A stretch of 8,893 nt of DNA from Alphaproteobacteria bacterium. GTDB lineage: Bacteria > Pseudomonadota > Alphaproteobacteria > Sphingomonadales > Sphingomonadaceae. Below the pieces are notes generated by a model. It made no database searches. It worked only from the letters and a program-made list of their open reading frames with translations, and was not told where the DNA came from. The stretch lies in assembly GCA_028293005.1 (NCBI GenBank), contig JAQGLH010000133.1, positions 1 to 8,893 on the forward strand, given 5' to 3'. The position numbers and the translations under genes were made by a program. Positions 1-7,025 of the stretch are shown here, in pieces; positions within the stretch are counted from its first letter, which is position 1; each line of letters starts with the position of its first letter.

Positions 1-1299
1 CGGATTTCGGCCGAGGAATATGCCGATCTGGTCGGCGACGCGAAGGATTTCCTCGGCGGCAAATCGACCAAGGTGCAGGCCAAGCTCGGCGCACAGATGA
101 ACTTGGCAGCCGAGGCGATGGATTTCGAGCTGGCCGCGGTCTACCGCGACCGGCTGCGCGCGCTGACCTTCATCCAGGGAACGCAGGCGATCCACGGCGA
201 GGGGCTCGGTGACGCCGACATCTTCGCGCTCGCCGGCCAGGGCGGCGCGATTTGCATCCAGGCCTTCTTCATCCGTGGCGGGCAGAATTGGGGCCATCGC
301 AGCTTCTTTCCGGCGCACACCCAGGACGTGCCCGAGGAGGAGGTGCTGACCAGCTTCCTCAGCCAATTCTACGAGGAACTGCCGCCGCCCAAGCTGATCC
401 TGCTCGACCGCGGCGTCGCCGAAGCCGATCTGCTCTGCGAGGCGCTGTCCCAGCGGGCAGGGCGCAAGGTGGCGCTCAAGGTCCCGCGGCGCGGCAATCA
501 GGTCGCGATGATCCGGCAGGCGAAGCGCAACGCCGAAGAGGAGCTGGAGCGCCATCTTGCCGAGACGAGCACCCAAAATCGCAATTTGCGCGCGCTCGCC
601 GAATTGTTCGAGCTCGAAGGGCCGCCGCAGCGTATCGAGGTCTATGACAACAGCCATGTCATGGGCACTAGTGCGGTCGGCGCGATGATCGTCGCCGGGC
701 CCGAAGGCTTTCGCAAGAACGCCTATCGCAAGTTCAACATCAAGCGCGAGGAGACGGTACCCGGCGACGATTTCGCGATGATGCGCGAAGTGCTCAGCCG
801 CCGTTTCGCGCGGCTCGAGAAGGAGGATCCCGACCGCACCCGCGGTGACTGGCCGGATCTGCTGCTGATCGATGGCGGCAAGGGCCAGCTCAGCGCGGTT
901 TGCGAGGTGCTCGAGGATGCCGGCATCCACGACGTGCCGGTGGTCGCGATCTCCAAGGGCCCCGACCGCAACGCCGGGCGCGAGGTGTTCCATTTCCCCG
1001 GCGGCCGCGAGGCGACGCTCCCGCCCAATTCGCCCTTGCTCTTCTATCTCCAGCGGCTGCGCGACGAGGCGCACCGCTTTGCGATCGGCGCGCACCGCCA
1101 GAAGCGCGCGAAAAGCATGACCTCGAGCCCGCTCGACGACGTTCCCGGCATCGGACCGAGCCGCAAGCGAGCGTTGCTGATGCATTTCGGCACTGCGCGC
1201 GCGGTCCGCGGAGCGGCGCTCGAGGATCTCGAGAAGGCGCCCGGCATCTCGCGCGCGATGGCTCGCGGCATTTACGATTATTTCCACCCGAGCGGCTGA
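1..1299 (+). CDS. uvrC: UvrABC excinuclease subunit C, C-terminal two thirds (5' end outside window)
   Basis: UvrC makes the 3' and 5' incisions in nucleotide excision repair, acting in the cytoplasm on UvrB-bound damaged DNA. The reading frame is open from base 1, so the true start and the N-terminal GIY-YIG nuclease domain lie upstream. The visible 432 codons begin in the UVR (UvrB-binding) segment, around visible residues 20-55. The RNase H-like endonuclease domain follows, with YDNSH (Asp at visible residue 216), GDDF (256-259), LLIDGGKGQ (Asp 291) and RDEAHRFAIGAHR (His 358), matching the catalytic Asp/Asp/His positions of the family. The C-terminus carries the helix-hairpin-helix pair (DDVPGIGPSRKRALL, then KAPGISRAMARGIY). 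It stops at TGA 1297-1299 with a normal C-terminus. The GTG at 73 is an internal valine, not the start. All key motifs are intact. A 172-base gap separates it from recO. Confidence 0.97.
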   Translation, partial: RISAEEYADLVGDAKDFLGGKSTKVQAKLGAQMNLAAEAMDFELAAVYRDRLRALTFIQGTQAIHGEGLGDADIFALAGQGGAICIQAFFIRGGQNWGHRSFFPAHTQDVPEEEVLTSFLSQFYEELPPPKLILLDRGVAEADLLCEALSQRAGRKVALKVPRRGNQVAMIRQAKRNAEEELERHLAETSTQNRNLRALAELFELEGPPQRIEVYDNSHVMGTSAVGAMIVAGPEGFRKNAYRKFNIKREETVPGDDFAMMREVLSRRFARLEKEDPDRTRGDWPDLLLIDGGKGQLSAVCEVLEDAGIHDVPVVAISKGPDRNAGREVFHFPGGREATLPPNSPLLFYLQRLRDEAHRFAIGAHRQKRAKSMTSSPLDDVPGIGPSRKRALLMHFGTARAVRGAALEDLEKAPGISRAMARGIYDYFHPSG

Positions 1300-1328
1300 G
1301 GTGGGCGCACCCGATACACCGCCTCAGC

Positions 1329-1423
1329 CGTCGTTCCCGCGGACGCCGGAATCCAAGCGCCTCTGCGTGCGACGACGTTCTCGATCAAGCTCGGTCTGGA
1401 TTTCCGCCTGCGCCGGAAGGACG
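1329..1423. repeat. REP-like inverted repeat between uvrC and recO
   Basis: Two arms of 27 bases, 1329-1355 and 1397-1423, are inverted copies matching at about 21 of 27 positions by eye, with a 41-base centre. Each arm is itself a small imperfect palindrome: TTCCCGCGGACGCCGGAA in the left arm and TTCCGCCTGCGCCGGAA in the right. The pattern TTCCCGC...GCGGGAATCCA and its reverse is typical of REP/BIME-like intergenic repeats in Sphingomonas and relatives; this is from memory, not a search. No T-run follows either arm, so it is not a standard intrinsic terminator, though a folded RNA here could attenuate or stabilise the uvrC transcript. The remaining gap bases (1300-1328 and 1424-1471) show nothing clear apart from a weak GAAAG before recO. 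Confidence 0.7.
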
Positions 1424-1471
1424 TGGGAAAAGCCGCAACCGACTTCGGGCACTTCCCATTGAAAGCGCGCC

Positions 1472-2203
1472 ATGCGGATTGAGAGCGAAGCGATCGTCTG
1501 CTCGGTGCGCGCGCATGGCGAGCATGGCGCGATCGTCCGGTTGCTGACGCCAGCCGACGGCATTCACGCCGGCTATGTCCGCGGCGGCCGCTCGCGCCGC
1601 CTCAAGCCGACCCTCGTGCCCGGCAATCTGGTGCAGGCGGAATTTCGTGCGCGCACGGACGAGCAGCTCGCACAGCTCAGCGTCGAGCTGGTGCACAGCC
1701 GCGCTCCGCTGCTGGCCGAGCCGCTGCCGGCGGCGGCGATCGATTGGGTGTGCGCACTGACCGCAGCGACGTTGCCCGAGGGGCACCATTATCCGCGTCT
1801 CTACGAAGGCCTCGACGCTTTGCTCAGTGCGGTCGAGGCGGCGCCGGCGGCGAGCGGGTGGGGGGCGGCGCTGGTGCGCTACGAATTCATGATTCTCGCC
1901 GAGCTCGGCTTCGGGCTCGATCTCTCGCAATGCGCGGCGACCGGCGCGACCGAGGACCTAGCATTCGTCAGCCCGAAGAGCGGGCGCGCCGTCAGCGCCG
2001 GTGCGGCAGGGGCCTATCGCGACCGGCTTTTCGTGCTGCCGCGCTTTCTCGTCGAGAATAGTGCCGCCACCTGGGAGGATATTTTTGACGGCCTACGCGT
2101 CACCGGCTATTTCCTCGCTCGTGACATCCTGATCGATCGGCAGGCCGACATCCTTGCGGCGCGAGATCGGCTTGTGGAGCGGCTAAGGCGAGTCACGCGT
2201 TGA
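1472..2203 (+). CDS. recO: DNA repair protein RecO
   Basis: RecO is the cytoplasmic recombination mediator that works with RecR (and RecF) to load RecA onto SSB-coated single-stranded gaps and can anneal complementary strands. The 243-residue product has the usual length. Residues 1-78 fit the N-terminal OB fold, with the start MRIESEAIV and the basic loop [12 protein letters not shown] (35-46). The rest is the helical C-terminal domain with [19 protein letters not shown] (136-154). The segment [20 protein letters not shown] matches the alphaproteobacterial type, in which the four-cysteine zinc site seen in some RecO proteins is not preserved; only one Cys is visible there. The ATG at 1472 begins the family-typical N-terminus, preceded by a weak GAAAG. 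apaG follows after 31 bases on the same strand, so the two are probably cotranscribed. Confidence 0.95.
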   Translation: MRIESEAIVCSVRAHGEHGAIVRLLTPADGIHAGYVRGGRSRRLKPTLVPGNLVQAEFRARTDEQLAQLSVELVHSRAPLLAEPLPAAAIDWVCALTAATLPEGHHYPRLYEGLDALLSAVEAAPAASGWGAALVRYEFMILAELGFGLDLSQCAATGATEDLAFVSPKSGRAVSAGAAGAYRDRLFVLPRFLVENSAATWEDIFDGLRVTGYFLARDILIDRQADILAARDRLVERLRRVTR

Positions 2204-2234
2204 TGCTGCCAGGTCGAAGTGGAAAGTCGTTTCA

Positions 2235-2633
2235 GTGAAAGCTCTATTCCCCCACAGCGCCACCACCAGGGGGGTCACGGTCCGCGTTTCGGTCAGCTTC
2301 CTTCCGGAGCAGTCCGAACCCGGCAAGGGGCGCTGGTTCTGGGCCTACCATGTTCGTATCGAGAATGAGGGCGAGCGGGCGGTTCAGCTGATCAGCCGCG
2401 AATGGTCGATCGTGGACGGGCGCGGTGCCCGCCACGAAGTGCAAGGCGAGGGCGTGGTCGGCGAGCAGCCGGTGCTAGGGCCCGGCGCCGCGTTCGATTA
2501 TGTCTCCGGCTGCCCGCTCAACACGTCCAGCGGCTATATGGAAGGCCGCTACCATATGATCGGCGACGACGGCACCGCCTTCGCGGTGGCGATCCCGCGG
2601 TTCCCGCTGACCGCACCGACCGTGATTAGCTAG
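2235..2633 (+). CDS. apaG: ApaG protein (DUF525 / Co2+-Mg2+ efflux-associated)
   Basis: This is a small cytoplasmic protein of the ApaG family, which has a fibronectin-III-like beta-sandwich fold. Its biochemical role is poorly defined; enterobacterial mutants were linked to cobalt and magnesium handling. The product is 132 residues, close to the usual 125-130. The family signature is nearly complete: ATTRGVTVRVSVSFLPEQS (9-27), RWFWAYHVRIEN (33-44), the glycine loop GEGVVGEQP (71-79), FDYVSGCPL (87-95) and VAIPRFPL (118-125). The GTG at 2235 is chosen because it gives the conserved N-terminus and has GGAAAG eight bases upstream. The nearby ATG at 2203 is out of frame. The gene lies 31 bases after recO and converges on the MipA-family gene, with 36 bases between their stops. 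Confidence 0.95.
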   Translation: MKALFPHSATTRGVTVRVSVSFLPEQSEPGKGRWFWAYHVRIENEGERAVQLISREWSIVDGRGARHEVQGEGVVGEQPVLGPGAAFDYVSGCPLNTSSGYMEGRYHMIGDDGTAFAVAIPRFPLTAPTVIS

Positions 2634-2669
2634 GTCTTCAACTTCGGCCGGCCGGATCCGCCGGGTCGC

Positions 2670-3491
2670 CTAGAAAATCTTGCCGATGTCGAACGTGTAG
2701 GTCAGCGCGAGGCCTGCGAAATATTGGTTGCGCGATCCAATATCCCGGACGATCGGCGATTTCGATGCATCCTTGACCAGCCGTTCGTAGCGCGCGAAGC
2801 CTTGGAAGCCCCAATTGTAGTTGAACTGGTAGAGCAGGCCCGCGGCCGCGCCGACCGAGTTGAGGCCGCCGTCGGGGTCGTAGACCCCGAGACCGGTAGC
2901 CGCCGATACCGGGGCGGTCACGCCGTAATAGGCGCGCTGGTAGCGCTGGTTGGCGACCGTGACGCGCGGACCGATCGAGAAGATGAACGTGTCGGCGTCG
3001 CGTATGATATAGTCGATGCCGGCGCTGCCGATCCATCCTTTATGGCCGCCGATCCCCTTGCGCCCTTCGACGCGTACCCGGATGTTCGGGTGCAGCCGGA
3101 ATTGCGCGAACGCGCCGACCTCGGGCGTGAAGGCGACCTTGCCGACCGCCACACCGTCCTCGACTGCCTTGCGCTCGGGCGCGAAATTGGCGATCGGGCC
3201 GAACTCGAGCGTGCTGTTCGGATTGAGCGTCAGGCCGGGACTGTCGCCAGGAGCGCCGAACGGGATCGGATCGCCGGTCTTGCGGAAGCCGAGCACCGGG
3301 AAGAAGCCGGCCTGATACTTGTCCGAACCGGGATAGCTGGGGATCAGCTGCGGCCCGACGCCTAGCCTGACGGTCCAGCCGCGTTCCCCCTCCTGGGCTG
3401 CTGCATCCTGGGCGTAGGCGGGCATTGCGGCACCGGCCAGAACCAGGATCGTGGTCAACGCGCGGGCCGCGATCAGTGACGGTCTCGACAA
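2670..3491 (-). CDS. MipA/OmpV-family outer-membrane protein
   Basis: The product (273 residues) belongs to the MipA/OmpV family of outer-membrane beta-barrels. The E. coli member MipA links the lytic transglycosylase MltA to PBP1B, but most family members have no proven role. Residues 1-27 are a clear Sec signal peptide: Arg at 3 and 10, a hydrophobic stretch at 11-23, and cleavage predicted after AYA (27). The mature protein shows GVGPQLIPSYPGSDKY (44-59), LHPNIRVRVEGRKGIGGHKG (133-152), YYGVTAP (188-194) and LLYQFNYNWGFQGFARYE (219-236). It ends in alternating strands with a terminal Phe (TYTFDIGKIF), the usual BAM-recognition ending. The start is a TTG (3491-3489), chosen because it gives the full signal peptide and has AGGGG seven bases upstream. 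The gene lies 147 bases behind the serine hydrolase on the same strand and may have its own promoter. Confidence 0.9.
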   Translation of the reverse strand: MSRPSLIAARALTTILVLAGAAMPAYAQDAAAQEGERGWTVRLGVGPQLIPSYPGSDKYQAGFFPVLGFRKTGDPIPFGAPGDSPGLTLNPNSTLEFGPIANFAPERKAVEDGVAVGKVAFTPEVGAFAQFRLHPNIRVRVEGRKGIGGHKGWIGSAGIDYIIRDADTFIFSIGPRVTVANQRYQRAYYGVTAPVSAATGLGVYDPDGGLNSVGAAAGLLYQFNYNWGFQGFARYERLVKDASKSPIVRDIGSRNQYFAGLALTYTFDIGKIF

Positions 3492-3526
3492 AGTAGATCC
3501 CCTTGATGAATTGCCCGGAACCAGGC

Positions 3527-3552
3527 GAACTACGCGCGGCGGACCGCGTCAG
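3527..3552 (-). promoter_or_regulatory. Possible promoter of the MipA-family gene
   Basis: On the minus strand CTGACGC (3552-3546) matches the Caulobacter housekeeping -35 consensus TTGACGS at 6 of 7 positions. After 11 bases comes CGTAGTTC (3534-3527), a weak match to the -10 consensus GCTANAWC. Transcription would begin about 30 bases before the TTG start, leaving room for the AGGGG ribosome site. This is inference from consensus; the -10 is poor. The rest of the 3492-3638 gap shows no clear terminator for the upstream gene. Confidence 0.3.
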
Positions 3553-3638
3553 CCAGAAAGATCTGTTGCAGCCCGAGCCGCCATAACGTGCGCCGAGCAG
3601 AGGCGTTCCGTCGACGAGCCGTGAGCGCGGGCCGCGGG

Positions 3639-4943
3639 CTATCGCACCAACGCGATTGCGCGGCTCATGAGCAGCTGGAACCGGCCTTCGTCGACGCTGT
3701 TGGCGGGGTCGTTCCAGGTCCCCGACACCGCGTGCCATTCGCCGTCCTTGCCGCGCACCAGGAAGGTCATGTTGAGCACGCCGGTCTCTGATCCGCCCTT
3801 GTAGCCGAGATAGGCGAGCGCCTCGGCCTGAATCCGGCCGATGCCGGGGTTGATCGCGAGGATATCGAGCGCCTCGGAGCCGCCGTTGCGGCGCAGCCAA
3901 TCCATCACTCGAACCAGGTCGCCGGTCGAGGCGAACCATTCGACCGTGTCGATCGCGTTCGGCGCGGCGATCATCCTGCTCGGATCGATCCGACTCACAT
4001 CGAGCGCCGCGACCGGACCGGCGAGTAGATCGCGCCGCTCGGTTTCGGAAGCACGAGCCCATTGCGCGGCGAGCGCGCCCGTGTCGCTCGCCTTGAGCAG
4101 CGCCCATTCGCGCGTGGTCAGCAACGGCCGCAGCTTTTCAGGAGCGGCGATGCCGAGGTCGGGCAGCAGCCGCTCGACCTTTTCGCGACCGAGCAGGTGG
4201 AGCAATGTGTCGGCCGCGCCATTGTCGCTTTGCGAGATCATCAGCACCGCGAGGCTGTGGAGTGTCATCGGCGATCCCGCCGGCCAGGATTCGAGCGAAC
4301 CGGACCCGGTCGAGAAACGATCGAGCGGGACCACGTCGCTCCATTTGCGCTCGCCCGCCGCGATCGATCGGCTGAGCTCGGCGAGGATGAACAATTTGAA
4401 CGCGGAGCCGATCGCGAGCGGCCGATTGGCCTTGTGGGCAATGCTGAATTGCGGCGGTCCGTGCGGGCCGAGTCGAGCGACGGCGAGCGAAGCCTGGCCG
4501 GGCAGGCTCCAGATTTCCTGCACGACCCTGGCGAGACTGTCGCCCTTGACGTCCGCGGCGCTGACCAGCAGCGCGGTGACGCGGTGCGGAGGATTTGCTT
4601 CGAGCGCGAGCTCGACGCGCACAGTGGCCCGCTCGAACGCGATGAACGCAGTCCCCGCGGTGGCCGATTTCGCAACCAGCCTCTCGACCGACTTCGCGCG
4701 CCCGAACTGGCTGACCAGCCGTCGGCCGAGCGCTGCGATCTGCGTCGCCGGGATTTGCGCGAGGAACGAGGGAGCGAGGATCTGCGCCGGCTTCGCGCTT
4801 TGGTTGAACAAGGGGACGAGCGCCGCCGCGCGCATGCGCAGGGCGGGTTCCGGTTCGGCGGCATGCGCAGGCAAAGCCAAGCAGAGGAGCAGCAGCAGGG
4901 CTGCGATCGTCGGCAGCGATGAGACGCCGTCGCGGCGCGTCAT
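3639..4943 (-). CDS. Exported class-A-beta-lactamase-like serine hydrolase with N-terminal extra domain (ORF12-like)
   Basis: The product (434 residues) has a signal peptide (basic TRRD, hydrophobic core about 10-24, likely cleavage after AHA at 28) and is predicted to be periplasmic. Residues about 35-145 form a separate small domain containing FLAQIPATQIAALG (60-73). From about 150 a penicillin-binding/beta-lactamase fold follows, with S180-A-F-K183 (SxxK nucleophile), S239-D240-N241 (SDN) and K382-G-G (KTG-equivalent). A class A E-x-x-L-N omega-loop motif is not visible; E269 and E279 (in LLTTREW) are the nearest candidates. The two-part layout resembles Streptomyces ORF12-type proteins, so the enzyme may be an esterase or transpeptidase-like hydrolase rather than a resistance beta-lactamase; the substrate is unknown. 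Its ATG overlaps the parE TGA (ATGA), with GAGGAAGAG ending eight bases upstream, so translation is probably coupled to parE. The MipA-family gene follows. Confidence 0.88.
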   Translation of the reverse strand: MTRRDGVSSLPTIAALLLLLCLALPAHAAEPEPALRMRAAALVPLFNQSAKPAQILAPSFLAQIPATQIAALGRRLVSQFGRAKSVERLVAKSATAGTAFIAFERATVRVELALEANPPHRVTALLVSAADVKGDSLARVVQEIWSLPGQASLAVARLGPHGPPQFSIAHKANRPLAIGSAFKLFILAELSRSIAAGERKWSDVVPLDRFSTGSGSLESWPAGSPMTLHSLAVLMISQSDNGAADTLLHLLGREKVERLLPDLGIAAPEKLRPLLTTREWALLKASDTGALAAQWARASETERRDLLAGPVAALDVSRIDPSRMIAAPNAIDTVEWFASTGDLVRVMDWLRRNGGSEALDILAINPGIGRIQAEALAYLGYKGGSETGVLNMTFLVRGKDGEWHAVSGTWNDPANSVDEGRFQLLMSRAIALVR

Positions 4944-6916
4944 GCGTCGATCTCTTCCTCGTCCACTTCTGCGGCGTGGTTCTGGATGAATGCGAAGCGA
5001 TGCTCGGGATTGCGGCCCATCAGCCGGTCGACGAGATCCCGCACCAGCGATCTTTCCTCATATGCCTGAGGCAAAGTGATGCGGATCAGCGAGCGGGTCT
5101 TGGGGTCCATCGTTGTCTCGCGCAGCTGCTGCGGGTTCATCTCGCCGAGGCCCTTGAAGCGCGAAACCTCGACCTTTTTGCCCTTGAACAGGCTTTGCTC
5201 GAGCTCGGTGCGCTGCGCGTCGTCGCGCGCGTAGGCGATCGTGCCCCCGGCCGACAGCCGGTAGAGCGGCGGCTGCGCGAGGTAGAGCGCGCCGTGGCGG
5301 ACGAGCTCGGGCATTTCCTGGAAAAAGAACGTCATCAGCAGGGTCGCGATGTGTGCGCCGTCGACGTCGGCGTCGGTCATGATCACGATCCGCTCATAAC
5401 GGAGCAGGTCGATCTGGCAGCGATCGCGAGAGCCGCAGCCGAGCGCCTGGATGAGATCGGCGATCTCCTGGTTGGCGCGGATCTTGTCGGCGGTTGCAGA
5501 CGCGACGTTGAGGATCTTGCCACGGATCGGCAGGATCGCCTGCGTCTTGCGGTCACGCGCCTGCTTGGCGGAGCCGCCCGCCGAATCGCCTTCGACGATG
5601 AACAATTCGGTTCCGGCCGGATCGTCGTTGGCGCAATCGGTGAGCTTGCCCGGGAGGCGAAGCTTGCGCGAGCTGGTCGCCGTCTTGCGCTTGATCTCGC
5701 GCTCCGCCCTCCGCTTGAGCCGCTCGTCCATGCGGTCGAGAACGAAGCCGAGCAACGCCCGCCCGCGATCCATATGGTCTGCGAGAAAATGATCGAAATG
5801 GTCGCGGATTGCCGCTTCGACCAGCCGCGCGGCGTCGGGGCTGGTCAATCGGTCCTTGGTCTGGCTCTGGAACTGGGGTTCGCGAATGAACACCGACAGC
5901 ATGATCTCGGCGCCGGTGACGATGTCGTCCGCCTGGATGTCCTTGGCGCGCTTCTGGCCGGTGAGCTCGCCGAACCCGCGTATGCCGCGCGCCAGCGCGG
6001 TGCGTATGCCCTGCTCGTGCGTGCCGCCATCCGGCGTCGGGATCGTATTGCAATAATAAGAGGAGCCGCCCTCGCTCCACAGCGGCCAGGCTACCGCCCA
6101 TTCGACCATCCCCTGGTCGTTCGGGAATTCCTGCCGGCCGATGAAGAATTCGCTCGTCGCGCATTCGCGCTCGCCGATCTGCTCCTTGAGATGATCGGCG
6201 AGGCCGCCCGGGAATTGAAACACCGCTTCGGACGGCGTTTCGTCGCTGATCAGCGAGGGGTCGCAGCGCCAGCGGATCTCGACGCCGGCGAACAAATAGG
6301 CCTTCGATCGAGCCAGCCGGTACAGGCGTGCGGGCTTGAACTTCGCCTCCTCGCCGAAGATCCCGGGGTCGGGAGTGAAGGTGATCGTGGTGCCGCGCCG
6401 GTTGGGCGTCGAGCCGACCTTGACCAGGCCCGAGGTCGGATGACCCTTGGAAAAGGTCTGGCGGAAGACCTCCTTGTTGCGCGCCACCTCGACGATCGTC
6501 TCGGTCGACAGGGCGTTGACGACGCTGACGCCGACGCCGTGGAGGCCACCCGACGTCGCATAGGCCTTGTCCGAGAATTTGCCGCCCGAATGGAGCATCG
6601 TCAGGATCACCTCGAGCGCCGACTTTCCCGGATATTTGGGATGCTCGGCGATCGGGATGCCGCGGCCGTTGTCGGTGACCGTCAGCCGATTGCCGGGCTC
6701 GAGCGACACTTCGATGCGGCTGGCGTGGCCCGCCACCGCCTCGTCCATACTGTTGTCGAGTACCTCGGCGGCGAGATGGTGGAACGCCCGCTCGTCGATC
6801 CCGCCGATATACATGCCGGGCCGCCTCCGCACCGGCTCGAGCCCCTCGAGAACCTCGATCGAATGAGCATCGTAATCCTGCGGCGGCTGGCCGTTGGCGG
6901 CGAACAAATCTGACAT
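4940..6916 (-). CDS. parE: DNA topoisomerase IV subunit B (ParE)
   Basis: ParE is the ATPase half of topoisomerase IV, the type IIA enzyme that decatenates daughter chromosomes; its partner ParC is not in this window. The 658-residue product is ParE-sized, shorter than proteobacterial GyrB. The GHKL ATPase has GLEPVRRRPGMYIGG (25-39), the catalytic base E51 in AAEVLDNSMDEAV, D82 in TDNGRGIPI and the ATP lid GGLHGVGVSVVNALS (123-137). The transducer QTK loop is at 352-354. The TOPRIM domain has E442 in VEGDSAGGSAKQARDRKTQA, RGKILN (465-470) and the metal pair D515/D517 in MTDADVDG. RFKGLGEMNPQQL (586-598) completes it. QARDRKTQAILPIRGK is the ParE-type version of a stretch that usually reads QGRDRKFQ in GyrB. 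ATG at 6916 has no good Shine-Dalgarno and sits next to a strong promoter, suggesting a leaderless message. Confidence 0.97.
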   Translation of the reverse strand: MSDLFAANGQPPQDYDAHSIEVLEGLEPVRRRPGMYIGGIDERAFHHLAAEVLDNSMDEAVAGHASRIEVSLEPGNRLTVTDNGRGIPIAEHPKYPGKSALEVILTMLHSGGKFSDKAYATSGGLHGVGVSVVNALSTETIVEVARNKEVFRQTFSKGHPTSGLVKVGSTPNRRGTTITFTPDPGIFGEEAKFKPARLYRLARSKAYLFAGVEIRWRCDPSLISDETPSEAVFQFPGGLADHLKEQIGERECATSEFFIGRQEFPNDQGMVEWAVAWPLWSEGGSSYYCNTIPTPDGGTHEQGIRTALARGIRGFGELTGQKRAKDIQADDIVTGAEIMLSVFIREPQFQSQTKDRLTSPDAARLVEAAIRDHFDHFLADHMDRGRALLGFVLDRMDERLKRRAEREIKRKTATSSRKLRLPGKLTDCANDDPAGTELFIVEGDSAGGSAKQARDRKTQAILPIRGKILNVASATADKIRANQEIADLIQALGCGSRDRCQIDLLRYERIVIMTDADVDGAHIATLLMTFFFQEMPELVRHGALYLAQPPLYRLSAGGTIAYARDDAQRTELEQSLFKGKKVEVSRFKGLGEMNPQQLRETTMDPKTRSLIRITLPQAYEERSLVRDLVDRLMGRNPEHRFAFIQNHAAEVDEEEIDA

Positions 6917-6922
6917 GGATCA

Positions 6923-6950
6923 GCTATAGCGCAGCGACGGAATCTGCCAA
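6923..6950 (-). promoter_or_regulatory. parE promoter, Caulobacter-type, with GANTC site
   Basis: On the minus strand TTGGCAG (6950-6944) and GCTATAGC (6930-6923) are separated by 13 bases. They match the alphaproteobacterial housekeeping consensus TTGACGS-N10-14-GCTANAWC at 5 of 7 and 6 of 7 defined positions. A GANTC site (6940-6944) abuts the -35 inside the spacer. The -10 ends only six bases before the parE ATG, so the start of transcription would fall at or next to the initiation codon. GCTATAGC is also a perfect palindrome. The function is inferred. Confidence 0.6.
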
Positions 6951-7025
6951 GCGGCGATGCTCGGAAGCCGCTGTCGCTCAAAAGCTTAACCATTTTTTAC
7001 GATTCGGGGCCTAGGTTTTCGACTC
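6940..7025. promoter_or_regulatory. Cluster of three GANTC (CcrM-type) methylation sites
   Basis: GAATC at 6940-6944, GATTC at 7001-7005 and GACTC at 7021-7025 lie in the 124-base region between parE and the PilZ gene. At roughly 65% GC about 0.4 such sites would be expected by chance in that length (hand estimate from base composition). In Caulobacter and relatives CcrM methylates GANTC, and GcrA acts with sigma-70 at promoters carrying methylated sites. gcrA is encoded about 1.3 kb away. A link to parE or PilZ regulation is inference. Confidence 0.5.
6986..7001 (+). promoter_or_regulatory. CtrA-type binding box upstream of the PilZ gene
   Basis: TTAACCAT (6986-6993) is exactly the short form of the alphaproteobacterial CtrA consensus. 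Read as the long form TTAA-N7-TTAAC it gives TTAA, seven bases, then TTACG at 6997-7001, which is close but not perfect. The box ends about 40 bases before the PilZ ATG, where a -35-overlapping activator site would sit. It is also about 36 bases upstream of the parE -35. Binding is inferred from sequence only. Confidence 0.55.

Noticed and set aside
1324..1563. A 79-codon minus-strand frame over the uvrC-recO gap
   Set aside because: Its C-terminal LDSGVRGNDG-type peptide is the usual translation of a REP-like repeat, and its N-terminus is antisense to recO.
2648..2664. GC-rich near-palindrome around GGATCC between apaG and the MipA gene, considered as a bidirectional terminator
   Set aside because: The stem needs a bulge, leaves almost no loop and has no T-run on either strand. 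The convergent position is suggestive only.
3040..4107. A 355-codon minus-strand frame spanning the end of the hydrolase and the start of the MipA gene
   Set aside because: It is an out-of-frame overlap of two well-supported genes. The product is Arg/Gly-rich with no domain, and it would need both real genes to be wrong.
4871..4893. Lipoprotein signal (Cys21) in the serine hydrolase
   Set aside because: The residue before the Cys is Leu rather than Gly/Ala/Ser, so no lipobox is present, and a normal cleavage site (AHA) follows at residue 28.
3841..4989. Long plus-strand frames (3841-4989 and 4062-4922) over the serine hydrolase
   Set aside because: They are antisense shadows with low-complexity Ser/Ala/Arg or Arg/Glu composition and no family pattern. 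The minus strand has the SxxK, SDN and KGG motifs and a signal peptide.
4919..6913. A 664-codon open frame on the plus strand, antisense to almost all of parE
   Set aside because: It mirrors parE codon structure in high-GC DNA. The product is Arg/Asp/Leu-rich with no recognisable domain, while the opposite strand encodes every ParE motif in order.
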